Source: Candidatus Cloacimonetes bacterium HGW-Cloacimonetes-1
GTDB taxonomy: Bacteria; Cloacimonadota; Cloacimonadia; Cloacimonadales; Cloacimonadaceae
Assembly: GCA_002841975.1 (NCBI GenBank)
Contig: PHBQ01000020.1
Coordinates: forward strand, 1 to 41,139
Direction: 5' to 3'
DNA: 41,139 bases
The position numbers were made by a program, and so were the translations under genes. Position 1 is the stretch's first letter; each line of letters starts with the position of its first letter. Below are positions 16,773 through 27,027 of the stretch, piece by piece. The notes under the pieces are model-generated. The model was not told the DNA's origin and ran no database searches. It saw nothing but the letters and a program-made list of their open reading frames with translations.

Positions 16773-19679
16773 TCATAATTCTATTTCGATTGGGGTATCT
16801 ATAATGCCGCTATCTTGAGCTTGCTTTTCGATAGAAAGCCAGGCAGTAACAAGATCATTATAGGGTCTGGCATCTTCTGCCCAGCCTTGACGTTCACACA
16901 GAGTATATAGCAAGAAAGCAAGTTGTCTGGCTGTAGCAGCTAACTGTGGAACTGCCGAAGCTATCTCTGCAGTAGCGGATTCTCCACTGCTTTGATGCGC
17001 CCGGATTAGCTGATGCAACACTTCCCAGACAGGAGTCCTGTCATCTTTTAGAGGATTCCAATCCGAAGGATATTCAGCAGGGCGATACAGACGAACTTTA
17101 CCACTACCGGCAACCAAAACTCCGCTATCACGCACACCTTCCACAGAAAGTCCTTTCGCCTTGGCAAGCACTTCTGCTTCACCATAAGCACCTTCTTTCC
17201 AGCCATATTCACTGAACCACTGTAGGCAGAAGCGAGTATCATTATCCCAATCGCCTTCCCGTTCTTTGAAATACTCATCCAGAGCTTTGTTGATGAGGAT
17301 AAGCGCAGTATGGACTGTCATGGGATTGCCATCAGATTCCAAGATGGCTCTGTATTTTGAATACACAGACATACCGGGGCCGATAGCTGATTGAGCTAAA
17401 TCAACAGGAGCTACAGGACTTGAGGTTTCGCTTCCATTTATCATTGTTTCCAATGCTTCTGGGATAGCTTTATATAATTCTCGTATGAAGTCTTTCCGGC
17501 TTATCGTTTCGGGATTCGATTCACGTTTGCGGCATACCAGTATTATGCTTGAAGCTAAGGCATTCGCATCTTTTTTTAAATGATTTGTATATTCCGTGCT
17601 CATAGGCCACGTTCCGCCTATTACAAACCCTGATTGTATCACAGCTTCCAAGAATGTCTCCCAACCAGTTGAAGACGTTCCTGTAACCGATCTTTCGGAT
17701 TGCTTGAAAGCATAGTAAATGCTTACCGGAAATGCATGATTAGTTTGCTCAGCGATTCTATGCATAGCTTGCTTCATCATAGTCATAAAGAACAACTCCG
17801 ATTCTTTCATATTCTTATGCCTATAATGAGATGCGACTATTTCGTCTTTTTTAGGTGTTTCGATTGTTGAGAAGAGTGAACCAAAAATGTCATGCAATAC
17901 TCTTTTCTGCCAAATGTAAAAAAAATCTGATAGGTCTGCATACATTATGTTGTCATAATAGGGAGGATCTGTTGAAACAACTTTCCCTTGGCTAATACTC
18001 TGAGTTGCTGCGTTAGCTTGCTTGCTGTGACCGAGTGATTTTGCCGTTGTATTGGGTAGAAATCTCACTACTTGTTCGATTCCTAACATGAAGTTACCTG
18101 ATGAAGAACAAAATGGATTTGCTTCAGCATAATCCCAAACCATAGCAATTGCTTGCCGGCCTAATGTGCTTGTTATTGAGTCTCTACCTGTATGCCAACT
18201 ACACAATGATGACCAATAATTTACGGCTTTATCAACTGCTATCGATAAATAGACCAAAACACTATCTGCATATGCTTTAGAACCATATCCACCATCATCA
18301 AAAGACAATTCATCAGAAACTGAATTGGTTAGATCACAGTCATGTCTTATTTTTGAATGGATTTCTTTGATCAAATCAGAAAAAGTTACAAGTGCTTTCA
18401 ACTGTCTTTTTGTAAACAAGTCTCCAAATTTACACATGCCATAAAGCGGTAGTTGGTCTGCACTTTTCCCAACAAGCTCTTGCTCCGGCATCCAAGTAAT
18501 ATCTGTAGAAAGTGCAACATTTTCTTGATGTTCGTCTGGCGACAAATACACCCTGCAGTTCTTTCCCTCAGCTACAATTGCCATAAGCTTGGCACCCATT
18601 CTACCTGCTTGACCTTCTGCTTTGATGTATTTCCCATCTATTGGAGTATTAGAAAGCAAGCAATAGAAATTAGATGTTTTCCCTGCAGCTTTAGTTCCTT
18701 TCTTAACTTTCAAAAGATCATTTGGAATACCAACATGTACTTTAAACGCGTATTTATCTCCGCTTAACAACGGAACAATATAGGCTTCCTTATCCTTTTT
18801 GTCGGATAGAAGGAAGGTTGAAGTCAGAGGTACATCAACATGAGAGTATATGGGGTTTGGGCTCTTTACAGTTCTTGCCCAAATATAAGCGATGACTGTC
18901 AGCTTTTTGCCTTGATATTGTGCCAAGTCAGGACGCTCTGTTACTATTTCTGGTGTAACTTCTATAGGAAGATATTGGTGACCGATACGTTTATATGCTT
19001 CTTCTCTTACCCAATGTCCATAGCGACGGACATCTTCTGCCAGCCCGGTTACTCCGTCCCAAGTGTATTGCCCTGTATCAAGCTGTTTTTCATGTTCTGG
19101 AATAGGACCTATTGGGCGTCTGCCCACAAACTTGGGAGGGATCTCGATCATTGCTTTATTGATGAGGACTGCCACTGGATTGAGGTCACTTGCCCATGAT
19201 TCCAGTCCCAACCTCTGAGCTTCCAAAGGAATAGAACCACCACCTGCAAAGGGATCATGGAAAGCAGGAAGTCTATCAGGGTTAAACAGCTCTGACGCTT
19301 TTGGATGGTCTTTATTCAATTCACAGGTAACTTTCCAGCTTTTGCGAATCTCGGCTCTGGCTTCATTTAAAACAGCTTCGTTATTTGTGTTTTCCCACCT
19401 CACCAGTTTCCTTATGATTTCAAAAAGGCGTTCCCTTTCCTTATTCGCGTCAGCTTTTCTCTTATAGCCAATTTTTAGATCTTCATCCCATCCGGGGTCA
19501 TTAACCATCTGGGCAAAAAGCACTGCTCTGGCAGCAGCCAGAGGTCGCCTTGCCCAATACAAATGCAGCGTAGAAGGATGCCCATGTCGAATGGACTTTT
19601 CACGAATGCAAGCTTCGTTAATTTCCTTGAGTGGGAGCGCTACTTCTATCAGCTTCTTGGGTGCTTTTACTTTGTACAT
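16773..19679 (-). CDS. DUF1156-type amino-methyltransferase (DNA modification)
   Basis: This 968-residue protein has an N-terminal DUF1156 signature ([20 protein letters not shown], about residues 34-53). The AdoMet-binding motif is [14 protein letters not shown] (about 141-154). The catalytic motif is TDPPYYDN (about 568-575), typical of N6-adenine or N4-cytosine methyltransferases. A long insertion separates the two motifs, as in the family. The C-terminal 250 residues look helical and may contact DNA or the partner ATPase. It presumably marks host DNA so that the helicase/ATPase partners spare it. AAGGAA precedes ATG 19679. It lies between the SNF2 helicase and the DUF499 gene in one operon. 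Confidence 0.92.
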   Translation of the reverse strand: MYKVKAPKKLIEVALPLKEINEACIREKSIRHGHPSTLHLYWARRPLAAARAVLFAQMVNDPGWDEDLKIGYKRKADANKERERLFEIIRKLVRWENTNNEAVLNEARAEIRKSWKVTCELNKDHPKASELFNPDRLPAFHDPFAGGGSIPLEAQRLGLESWASDLNPVAVLINKAMIEIPPKFVGRRPIGPIPEHEKQLDTGQYTWDGVTGLAEDVRRYGHWVREEAYKRIGHQYLPIEVTPEIVTERPDLAQYQGKKLTVIAYIWARTVKSPNPIYSHVDVPLTSTFLLSDKKDKEAYIVPLLSGDKYAFKVHVGIPNDLLKVKKGTKAAGKTSNFYCLLSNTPIDGKYIKAEGQAGRMGAKLMAIVAEGKNCRVYLSPDEHQENVALSTDITWMPEQELVGKSADQLPLYGMCKFGDLFTKRQLKALVTFSDLIKEIHSKIRHDCDLTNSVSDELSFDDGGYGSKAYADSVLVYLSIAVDKAVNYWSSLCSWHTGRDSITSTLGRQAIAMVWDYAEANPFCSSSGNFMLGIEQVVRFLPNTTAKSLGHSKQANAATQSISQGKVVSTDPPYYDNIMYADLSDFFYIWQKRVLHDIFGSLFSTIETPKKDEIVASHYRHKNMKESELFFMTMMKQAMHRIAEQTNHAFPVSIYYAFKQSERSVTGTSSTGWETFLEAVIQSGFVIGGTWPMSTEYTNHLKKDANALASSIILVCRKRESNPETISRKDFIRELYKAIPEALETMINGSETSSPVAPVDLAQSAIGPGMSVYSKYRAILESDGNPMTVHTALILINKALDEYFKEREGDWDNDTRFCLQWFSEYGWKEGAYGEAEVLAKAKGLSVEGVRDSGVLVAGSGKVRLYRPAEYPSDWNPLKDDRTPVWEVLHQLIRAHQSSGESATAEIASAVPQLAATARQLAFLLYTLCERQGWAEDARPYNDLVTAWLSIEKQAQDSGIIDTPIEIEL

Positions 19680-19758
19680 AAATTCCTTTTATCGTTCAGG
19701 TCTTTTTGTTAGTTTCTCATTCATTTATGTGAGCATTTTGCAAGCCCAAATTACGGTA

Positions 19759-19805
19759 GCATTACGGATGAAATACGGATCGCATCCGTATTTCATCCGT
19801 AATGC
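19759..19805. repeat. perfect 22-bp inverted repeat with 3-bp loop
   Basis: The arms 19759-19780 and 19784-19805 are exact reverse complements around CGC. Each arm carries two TACGGAT units. It sits in the 179-bp gap between the helicase stop and the methyltransferase start. There is no T-run after it in the direction of transcription, so it is not a standard terminator. It could be an RNA hairpin that sets the methyltransferase/helicase ratio, a protein-binding palindrome or a small repeat insertion. Confidence 0.85.
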
Positions 19806-19858
19806 ATAAGCAATTCAAGCAAGGATGCATTTTCCGTATTCTATGCTTCATATTTATC

Positions 19859-22800
19859 TTAACACTTTGATAAGCCAGATTGTGGAGACGCCGTCTCCAT
19901 AATGTTGTCATCGGATCTTTTTATCAAGCTTTGGATATCCAGATTGATACTGGTGACCGCCCAATCCGGTTCTTTTGTAAAGGGATTACGGATATAATAG
20001 GGTCCTTCAAAGCTATCACCATCTATGACAACAATAGCCAGAATGAATTTTTCTGCCTGATTCAAGCCATAGAGAACTTCATTGCGGGTAACTGTAATAG
20101 TGGATTGTCCTTTGATCCTGCCTTTTACTTCGATGTGCTTGGTCTCCGGTAAGCGACCATCTTTCATTGGTGGAATACTGGTTATGTCCCAACCACAGTT
20201 GCTCTTTGATACATCGATAACCTCGCAACCGAGTGACTTCTCGTAATCCATAACAGCTTGCATGGCTTTCTGTTCAATCCGGCTTCGTGCTTCAGCATCA
20301 GCAGACCAGTTAGGTTCTCCTTTGATTTGAGCTAACAAGCCTGCAGGGATAACCAGAGCACCGCCGATGATATGAGGTGTTTCAGAGACGATATGACTCA
20401 TCTCCTTCAGTTCCTTGCTTCTGGATTCCAGCCGCTGGGTTAGCTCATCTATGGTGCGATTTACGTTGTCTATATTAACTCTGGTTTGTTTTCCGGCTGC
20501 CAAATCATCTTGAAGTTTGATTTTACGGTCCGACCAGTAATTTATCTCTTTGATTAGTCTTTGATGTACTGCGGTTAAAGTTTTGGAAACATGCTGTTCC
20601 CTGCGGCTTTGCACTTCACTTAAGTGTTCTGATGCAAGATGAGCAGTGGCATAAGCAAGAGCAACACGCTCCAAATCCTCTGAAAGCCAATCGGAAGAGA
20701 GGATGCCTTTAATGAGGGCAAAATCACTGTCTGAAATGGGTTCAAGATCGAGGTGGGGAGCCCAACCGGAATTACTTACAAGTCCTTCGGGAGTGATTTC
20801 TACAAACTGCATCCTGCGGGAGACGCATCTATCACGATTGTAGCCTTCTTTGATGGCATGATCGATGATAATCAGTGCTTTGGGAACAATGCCATCATCG
20901 TTGGGATCAAGCATCACAGAACCTTGTTTCAGTTTATTACGATGAGCTTCCAGCATCAAATCTGTCACAGCCAGCATGAGTGGATGCCCGGGATGGATAA
21001 AGCTTGCCATTGCAGATTCCCGTGTAGCTAAACGCACGAACTGTTTATCAAAGCAGATACGCTCGTACTTGGTAGTTACGGGATTGATATTGCGTCTGTT
21101 TCTGCCCGATATCTGTCTATCCCTTTCGCGAATATTGGCAGGGACATAAGTGATTTCCCACCTACCTGATTCACGTGCTCGCAGTTCACCACGAAGTTGT
21201 TCAAATGCTTTGCTGAAGAAGGCACGGATAAAATAGGGTTGCAGTTTTTGGGCTTCGGCTTTTTCCATCTCTTCCTTTACCGCAAAGAGACGTTTTTCGC
21301 CTATCACTTCCTCACACAAGGCATTGCGGTTGAGGATGTTTTTAATGTGTTCTGTATCGAGAGCACCTTCCACCACTTCAAAGAGTCTGGCTCGTACTAT
21401 GGGGTCATCTCCATAACGAATGGCTTCTATCAGCAAATCCCGCAGGCTTTTTTCTTCAAAAACGTCGCCGAGAATGTCGAATACCCTGCCACCCAGAGCT
21501 TGTCTCTGGATTTCGAGCTTGTTAAAGAGATTCAGGAATACATCGCCTTCCCGGGTTTCCATAGCCACCATGTTCCAGAGATGGCAAACTTCCTGCTGAC
21601 CAATACGGTGGATACGCCCAAAGCGCTGTTCGATGCGATTGGGATTCCAAGGGAGATCATAATTGACCATCAGATTGGCATTTTGGAGGTTTACACCTTC
21701 TCCGGCAGCATCAGTTGCCAGCAAGATGCTAACTCTGGGGTCGTTGCGGAACAGCTCTTGAGCTTTGCGCCTTTCTTCTCGTTTGATACCACCATGAATG
21801 ATGATAACTGCGTCTGGATTGCCAATCAAATCGTTTAAGCGATTATGAAGATAGTTCAGGGTATCACGATGCTCGGTAAAGATAATAAGTTTGCGAATGC
21901 GACCGCTCTGTTCCCGCATATGTGGGTTATTCTCAAAGAGGTTGGAAAGCTCTTCCCACTTTCGGTCAAGCCCGGAGTCCCGCAGATCTTTTGCCTGTTT
22001 GGTGAGTTTGGTAAGGATGATGATTTCGCTCTCTAGCTCCTGAATGGTTTGAGCAGAGGTAGCGCTATCGACCAGTTCCTCTTCCATGTTTTCTTGCTCT
22101 TCGCTGTTCAGATCATCCAGGTCTTCCGGGACATCAAAATCATCAGCCTTGCGAATAAGTTCACCTCGCAGGATCAGCTTTTCCTCTTCCAGTCTGCGAG
22201 TTAGCTTCTCCATGCGGCGTTTTAGGGATTGATAAATCGCTTCCGGGCTCGATGCTAATCGACGTTGCAGAATGGTAAGTGCAAAGCCTATTGTATTACG
22301 TTTTTTACCATCCAGGCGGTCAGCTTTGTTCATCTCTTCACGGACGTATTCAGTTACAGCAAGGTATAGCTCAGCTTCCAGATCGGATAGTTTATATGAG
22401 ACTGAGTAGGCTTTGCGCTCTGGGAAAAGATGAGTGCCATCGAATTTGAGCAGTTCTTCTTTTACCATTCTACGCATAAGGTCGGAAATATCAATTGACT
22501 GAGCACTATCACGAGTTTTGCCGTAAAACCGGTCAGTGTCGAGTAGAGCCAGAAAGGTTTGAAAGTCTTCGTCTTTGCCTTTGTGAGGAGTAGCTGTCAT
22601 CAATAGGAAATGCCGGGTGATACTGCCCACATCTTGGGCAAGTATATAGCGTTTGGTCTTCTTAAGCTCGTTGCCAAACCAAGATGCAGAACACTTGTGA
22701 GCTTCATCTATTACTACTAAATCCCAATAAGTAAGCTTCAGCTTTTCCATCAGTTCTTCATCACGAGAAACCATATCAATTCTGGCAATCAAGTAATCAA

Positions 22801-23395
22801 AATCCTCGAAGGGGTTTCCGCTATGTGATTGGGCTTCCATATCACGGGAGAAGATGAAGAAGTCCAGTCCGAACTTCTCATACATTTCATCTTGCCATTG
22901 CTCAACTAAAGAACCGGGAGCAATAATCAAGATCCGCTTGGCATCGGCTCGCATGATCAGTTCCCGCATATACAGCCCTGCCATGATGGTCTTTCCGGCT
23001 CCCGGATCATCAGCAAGGATATAGCGCAAAGGCTGCCTGGGAAGCATGGATTCATAAACTGCGGTGATTTGATGAGGTAAGGGTTCAACGTTTGATGTAT
23101 GTACTGCCATCATAGGATCAAAGAGGTAGGCGAGATTGATCCGACAAGCCTCCACAGCCAGCTTAAAATCAGCTCCATGTGCGTCAAATGACCAAGGTCG
23201 ACCGGATACTGCAAGCGCAAGATTCATCTCGTCAGTGCGGTAAATCAAGCGTTCTAATAGTGAGCCATCCGTTTTCTTGTAATAAACTGTGAGCGCATTA
23301 GGTCCGATGGGTTCACTCGTGACGATGCGAACCACTTCTCCAGGTTCTAAGCCTTGGATCTGAGCCCCAGCCTTTATGTCTTCTAATCTGATCAT
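19859..23395 (-). CDS. SNF2-type helicase with C-terminal DUF3883-like domain
   Basis: I place the start at 23395 ([16 protein letters not shown]), where family members begin. The frame is open to 23473 but the extra 26 residues look non-coding. The product is 1178 residues. Walker A is DDPGAGKT (about 130), the DEAH box is VVIDEAHK (about 228) and motif III is MTATPHKG. The second RecA lobe has [11 protein letters not shown] and [14 protein letters not shown] (about 565-615). The end (about 1045-1130), with GWDI and HIEVKGR, is a DUF3883-type, nuclease-fold-like domain. DISARM DrmD and related defence helicases share this plan. Together with DUF1156 and DUF499 it forms the presumed anti-phage core. 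Confidence 0.92.
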   Translation of the reverse strand: MIRLEDIKAGAQIQGLEPGEVVRIVTSEPIGPNALTVYYKKTDGSLLERLIYRTDEMNLALAVSGRPWSFDAHGADFKLAVEACRINLAYLFDPMMAVHTSNVEPLPHQITAVYESMLPRQPLRYILADDPGAGKTIMAGLYMRELIMRADAKRILIIAPGSLVEQWQDEMYEKFGLDFFIFSRDMEAQSHSGNPFEDFDYLIARIDMVSRDEELMEKLKLTYWDLVVIDEAHKCSASWFGNELKKTKRYILAQDVGSITRHFLLMTATPHKGKDEDFQTFLALLDTDRFYGKTRDSAQSIDISDLMRRMVKEELLKFDGTHLFPERKAYSVSYKLSDLEAELYLAVTEYVREEMNKADRLDGKKRNTIGFALTILQRRLASSPEAIYQSLKRRMEKLTRRLEEEKLILRGELIRKADDFDVPEDLDDLNSEEQENMEEELVDSATSAQTIQELESEIIILTKLTKQAKDLRDSGLDRKWEELSNLFENNPHMREQSGRIRKLIIFTEHRDTLNYLHNRLNDLIGNPDAVIIIHGGIKREERRKAQELFRNDPRVSILLATDAAGEGVNLQNANLMVNYDLPWNPNRIEQRFGRIHRIGQQEVCHLWNMVAMETREGDVFLNLFNKLEIQRQALGGRVFDILGDVFEEKSLRDLLIEAIRYGDDPIVRARLFEVVEGALDTEHIKNILNRNALCEEVIGEKRLFAVKEEMEKAEAQKLQPYFIRAFFSKAFEQLRGELRARESGRWEITYVPANIRERDRQISGRNRRNINPVTTKYERICFDKQFVRLATRESAMASFIHPGHPLMLAVTDLMLEAHRNKLKQGSVMLDPNDDGIVPKALIIIDHAIKEGYNRDRCVSRRMQFVEITPEGLVSNSGWAPHLDLEPISDSDFALIKGILSSDWLSEDLERVALAYATAHLASEHLSEVQSRREQHVSKTLTAVHQRLIKEINYWSDRKIKLQDDLAAGKQTRVNIDNVNRTIDELTQRLESRSKELKEMSHIVSETPHIIGGALVIPAGLLAQIKGEPNWSADAEARSRIEQKAMQAVMDYEKSLGCEVIDVSKSNCGWDITSIPPMKDGRLPETKHIEVKGRIKGQSTITVTRNEVLYGLNQAEKFILAIVVIDGDSFEGPYYIRNPFTKEPDWAVTSINLDIQSLIKRSDDNIMETASPQSGLSKC

Positions 23396-23558
23396 ACCTA
23401 TTCCCATATAGTATCTTAACTGTTTTCTAATCGCACTTTTCAGGCTTGAGAAACAGCTCCTCCAAGGATGCAAACAGAATCAGTTTTTTGATAAATCCAA
23501 ACAGATTATCAAAATATCGCAAGGGCTCTGGCTGTCAATGAGAAAAGCAACTAATAGC

Positions 23559-24140
23559 TCAAGGTTCGTAAAATGAGAGTTCCACTGAACCATCAAGGTT
23601 TGATATTGATGCTATGTCCATGTACTCTTCAGAATTAGCAAAATAACAAAGCATTGTATCTGATGTGTCCCCAATGAATATGTCTCTGTATTGTTTTCTA
23701 AAATAACCAACTGGAGCTAAGAGCATTTTCTTGATACCCTTTATTGCGATATTCTCAAATCCCTTTTGCTGCCTTAATTCAAGTTCAAAGAATGGTAAAC
23801 ATTTCTCCAGGAATGATTCGTATGGATTGATTTGTACATTAATGACATACTTCACACTATCATTGTTATTGCTTTTTTTGGCCTCAATAATGTAAATGTA
23901 ATTGTCTTCATCAATCCCAACTAAATCCATCATACTTTGAGTATCAATTTTTGCTCCTAAGGGGACTTCATATCCGATTAGCTTAATTTCAAGAATTTGA
24001 TCTCCTTGAGTAATTCTTAGGGGTTTCTTGTTCCAATACAAATCCCTCGTCATAGCTTTCTCAGATCGTCTGTCCTTAGGGACAATGCCATGGTTATCAT
24101 CAAATAGCTTATAGTCCTTGGTTCTAATTTCCTGGTTCAT
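23559..24140 (-). CDS. small PD-(D/E)XK nuclease-like protein
   Basis: This 193-residue protein of no family I can name has MMDLVGIDEDNYIYIIEAKK at about residues 84-103. This is an Asp, then two strands, then the E-x-K signature of the restriction-endonuclease fold. A helix with an Asn/Gln-rich stretch (KYVINVQINPYESF) follows, where family members often have a stabilising Gln. Flanking parts are alpha/beta. It lies 85 bp before the extended helicase frame, with an AGGAGTAA-like ribosome site. Its role in the operon (effector or partner of the helicase) is inferred. Confidence 0.6.
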   Translation of the reverse strand: MNQEIRTKDYKLFDDNHGIVPKDRRSEKAMTRDLYWNKKPLRITQGDQILEIKLIGYEVPLGAKIDTQSMMDLVGIDEDNYIYIIEAKKSNNNDSVKYVINVQINPYESFLEKCLPFFELELRQQKGFENIAIKGIKKMLLAPVGYFRKQYRDIFIGDTSDTMLCYFANSEEYMDIASISNLDGSVELSFYEP

Positions 24141-24271
24141 AATTACTCCTTTGTTTTAGTTTATTTTGTGCAGTCTTCTTCAAACTGATCGAAGCGTGCG
24201 TTTCTATTCAGCTCTTTCTTTGTTGTAAGTCCACTTTTATACTTGCTTTCAAAGCAACTGTTTATTTTAGT
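24141..24271. other. short intergenic gap with terminal near-repeats
   Basis: This AT-rich gap of 131 bp has TTTTAGTTTA at both borders (about 24153 and 24264). No gene is visible. The repeated decamer could mark the borders of a lost or inserted segment. Confidence 0.3.
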
Positions 24272-24973
24272 TTACTCATAATCAATCCATGCAAAATATA
24301 ATTCAATGCCATTGATCAATAATGGACCCAATGGAACTTTTTGGGATATCGGGTCATTAAACGAGAATAAGTTTAAAAACTGTTTAAAATCACTGTAGCT
24401 TTTAGCATCTTGTCTAAATGATTGAATCAACACGAGAGCTTTGGTAGCTTTTATTCGCTTAGCTTCCAGAATTGCGCTTGCAGAGCGATGAAATAACTGA
24501 TATCTTAGATTCCCAATTCTTAAGTAAGGAGGTTGATCATAACCCTCTAATCCTAGTATAGATAGAATCCCGCTCAACCTAATACTTGCATTTTTCCCTT
24601 TGTCCCAGCTTTTCCCCTTGTCTCTATACCATTCTGATACTATTGGGCCGAATTCTTCTCCAGCTTTTGCTTCAACAATAATGGGGAGATAACCATTTTT
24701 TGTAGAAGTCAGAACATAAAGATCATTAAACGAATCCTTGCCTTTGCCCGGCATTTGTACTGAGTATTCTGGAAATAGAAATATAGGTTTCATCTCATCA
24801 TCGGGAAAGAGATCCTTTACCGTCTCTGGTAGTTCATCGGATTGTGCCCAAAGCTTTACGAGTTCCTTTGCAGAATAGCCATCTTTCCAGTGTTCAATCG
24901 GATCAGCTAGTAGCTTTCTCCACTCACAGTGAAATATGAGAGGTTGATAGTAGTTGCTTAACACTTCCTTCAT
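24272..24973 (-). CDS. nuclease-fold-like protein, resembles DUF6946
   Basis: This 233-residue protein's N-terminal part (WKDGYSAKELVKLWAQSDEL, about residues 28-47) is a segment I associate with DUF6946-type proteins. About residues 98-125 contain FNDLYVLTST then LPIIVEAKAGEEFG, again a D...ExK-like core. A following helical part includes an Arg/Lys-rich region. The start overlaps the end of the PHP-DnaE-like gene by 4 nt (ATGA), so it belongs to that unit. Function is unknown, and the family name is a tentative match by eye. Confidence 0.58.
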   Translation of the reverse strand: MKEVLSNYYQPLIFHCEWRKLLADPIEHWKDGYSAKELVKLWAQSDELPETVKDLFPDDEMKPIFLFPEYSVQMPGKGKDSFNDLYVLTSTKNGYLPIIVEAKAGEEFGPIVSEWYRDKGKSWDKGKNASIRLSGILSILGLEGYDQPPYLRIGNLRYQLFHRSASAILEAKRIKATKALVLIQSFRQDAKSYSDFKQFLNLFSFNDPISQKVPLGPLLINGIELYFAWIDYE

Positions 24974-27018
24974 AATATCTCCTTAGAATCATTCATTGTA
25001 TTAATGTAAATCTCATCAAATTCAGCATTGAAATTAGCTTTTAACCACGCACTATGATATGCAATTTTTGTAAATGTCATTGCATGATGCTTCGGGAAAG
25101 CCCTTCTGCCATATCTTCTTAGCAAGCTGACAGCATGGCTTATTATTGGCTCAGGGATACCTTTCTCAAATGCTTTGGCAGAAAATATTTCAAGTATTAG
25201 ATTAATGGCTTTGGGCTTTCCATGTATCAGAACTTTCTTAAAGTGTTTGGCTTCTACATCGTTGTATCCTGCTATCTGTTGGACAATGTCAACCGTCTGC
25301 TCAAGATAGATAATCATGCCATAAGTCTCTGCTAAAATGCTTTTAAGTATAGGATGTAGATAGATCTGCTTTTTCTTACGTCTGTTTATATAATCATTGA
25401 TGCGTTTATCAGGTTTGGGAGAGTCAAACACAATAAACGCCATAAGCTCATTGAAAGAGCATGGCTTAAACTTTTGTAATGCTTGCTGGGTGCGACTAAC
25501 CTCGAGATGAAAGACACCCGCAGTATCACCTTGTGCTATCATGGCGTAGGTGATTACATCATTGGGAATGATATCATCAGGGTGCATTATCAGTCCTCGT
25601 TTTTCTTTGATCAGAGCCAAGCAATTCTGCATATTACTTAGAGCATCCAATTCATAAAAGTTCAAGGTAGGATACCCGAGTTGCTCCAAAGTATGAGTAT
25701 CAAATTGACTATACGGTATCCTATGTTTGCTGATCATAATCGGTAAGAGAGCTTTTTTCGGAATTAGAGCATATACAGTTGGCCTATACCCAACATGTTC
25801 AAATATCCCTTCTAAGTCCGGTGTAATGCCTACTACTGTGGAGTAGATGTAGTTTTCCAAAGCAAAACAAGAGAAATCAGTAGATAGCATTATCGCATCA
25901 ATTACGGACTTCGAACCTATGGGCATCATGTCAGTTAGCCATTCGATTTTATCAGCAGATACACCTAACACCTTGCCGACAGCACTAAACAGTCTTTTGG
26001 TGGAGTAGCAACGGTAAGCACTAACATGTACAACCTGCAAATCATTCAAACTGTTTTGCAGAGTTTCTACAACATCAGTAAGCAAGCCCGATGGGATGTG
26101 TAATTTGAATTGCTTTGTAGCGTTGTATGATATATAAGTGCATTCAGGGAGAGTGCTGGTCTGCTCTTTGTTGAATATGTCCGTAACACGATGGTTCATC
26201 TGTATAGGAAGTTCTAATAAAAGATCAAGTTCAACACTCTCAGCAATTTGGATCGTATTTGATATAGCATGTGGTGGGTGGCTGATGAGCTTTTTCATCT
26301 CTAAAGGAGATTTGAAATAGTATTCATTGCATGCAAATCTTTTGCTCTCACCGGATTTGAAGTCAATCCCCTGACGTATGCAATTCAAAGCATCAATAGC
26401 TTCTGATTGCCTTTTATCCATATAATGGCAGTCATTTGTCAGTACTACCTGTGTCTTTGTATCATAAGCCAAATTCAATAGTCTGGACATGGCATAAGTT
26501 TCAGATGGTAGACCGTGGTTCTGGAACTCAAGATAGTACTTGTCACCAAAGATGGACTTATACCAATCGATGACGTTAAGAGCTTCTTCTTGTTTATCTT
26601 CCAGAAGAAGTGTTCCTAATTCTCCCACCGCACTAAAAGAGAGACAAATCAAACCTTCAGAATGTGCTGCTAATTGGCTTTTGGTGGCCTTTGGCTCTGT
26701 ACTGTCATTCTCATAGGCAAGACTGATCAATCTGGATAGATTGTGGAACCCTCCCAAATTTTGCGCTATAAGAATCAATGAGAAAGCTCTACCATCGCTA
26801 AGATCATTTACAACGCTGATCTCCAATCCAATGATGGGTTTAACTTCCGAGTCATGGCAGATCTGGCTAAACCTAAATGCTCCGGCAATTGAGTTTCTGT
26901 CTGTGATTGCCACAGCTGGCATCTTCAGTTCTTTAGCTCTTTTGACCAGTTTCTCTACCTGGCAAGCACCATCGAGCCAACTGTATTCTGTGTGAACATG
27001 TAAGTGAACAAACGACAT
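24970..27018 (-). CDS. PHP-DnaE relative lacking polymerase catalytic residues
   Basis: This 682-residue protein starts as a PHP phosphoesterase domain: HLHVHTEYSWLDG, ITDRNSIAG, KPIIGLEI and LTNDCHYMD, within residues 5-215. It continues as a DNA polymerase III alpha homologue; GDTAGVFHLEVSRTQQAL and TYGMIIYLEQTVDIVQQIAG match the fingers. The palm is degraded: the GxGRGS and PDFDVDF motifs (two Asp) are absent, and KFDFLGL (third Asp) is NFYELDAL. It stops after AWLKANFNAEFDE, without the OB, HhH or clamp-binding parts (normal DnaE is about 1100-1160). So it cannot be a normal polymerase. It may act as a PHP nuclease/phosphatase on a DnaE-shaped DNA-binding scaffold. It lies between the AAA ATPase and the DUF6946-like gene. 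Confidence 0.85.
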   Translation of the reverse strand: MSFVHLHVHTEYSWLDGACQVEKLVKRAKELKMPAVAITDRNSIAGAFRFSQICHDSEVKPIIGLEISVVNDLSDGRAFSLILIAQNLGGFHNLSRLISLAYENDSTEPKATKSQLAAHSEGLICLSFSAVGELGTLLLEDKQEEALNVIDWYKSIFGDKYYLEFQNHGLPSETYAMSRLLNLAYDTKTQVVLTNDCHYMDKRQSEAIDALNCIRQGIDFKSGESKRFACNEYYFKSPLEMKKLISHPPHAISNTIQIAESVELDLLLELPIQMNHRVTDIFNKEQTSTLPECTYISYNATKQFKLHIPSGLLTDVVETLQNSLNDLQVVHVSAYRCYSTKRLFSAVGKVLGVSADKIEWLTDMMPIGSKSVIDAIMLSTDFSCFALENYIYSTVVGITPDLEGIFEHVGYRPTVYALIPKKALLPIMISKHRIPYSQFDTHTLEQLGYPTLNFYELDALSNMQNCLALIKEKRGLIMHPDDIIPNDVITYAMIAQGDTAGVFHLEVSRTQQALQKFKPCSFNELMAFIVFDSPKPDKRINDYINRRKKKQIYLHPILKSILAETYGMIIYLEQTVDIVQQIAGYNDVEAKHFKKVLIHGKPKAINLILEIFSAKAFEKGIPEPIISHAVSLLRRYGRRAFPKHHAMTFTKIAYHSAWLKANFNAEFDEIYINTMNDSKEIL

Positions 27019-27027
27019 TTTATCCTC

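Noticed and set aside
21197-21838. 213-codon plus-strand reading frame
   Set aside because: It is antisense to the conserved helicase C-terminal lobe and has no recognisable features; a shadow of the real gene.
23396-23473. 26-residue upstream extension of the SNF2 helicase
   Set aside because: Family members begin at the MIRLEDIK-type sequence; the upstream residues look like translated intergenic DNA.
24970-27018. Functional replicative DNA polymerase III alpha or error-prone DnaE2
   Set aside because: The PDFDVDF and KFDFLGL catalytic motifs are missing and the protein ends about 450 residues early.
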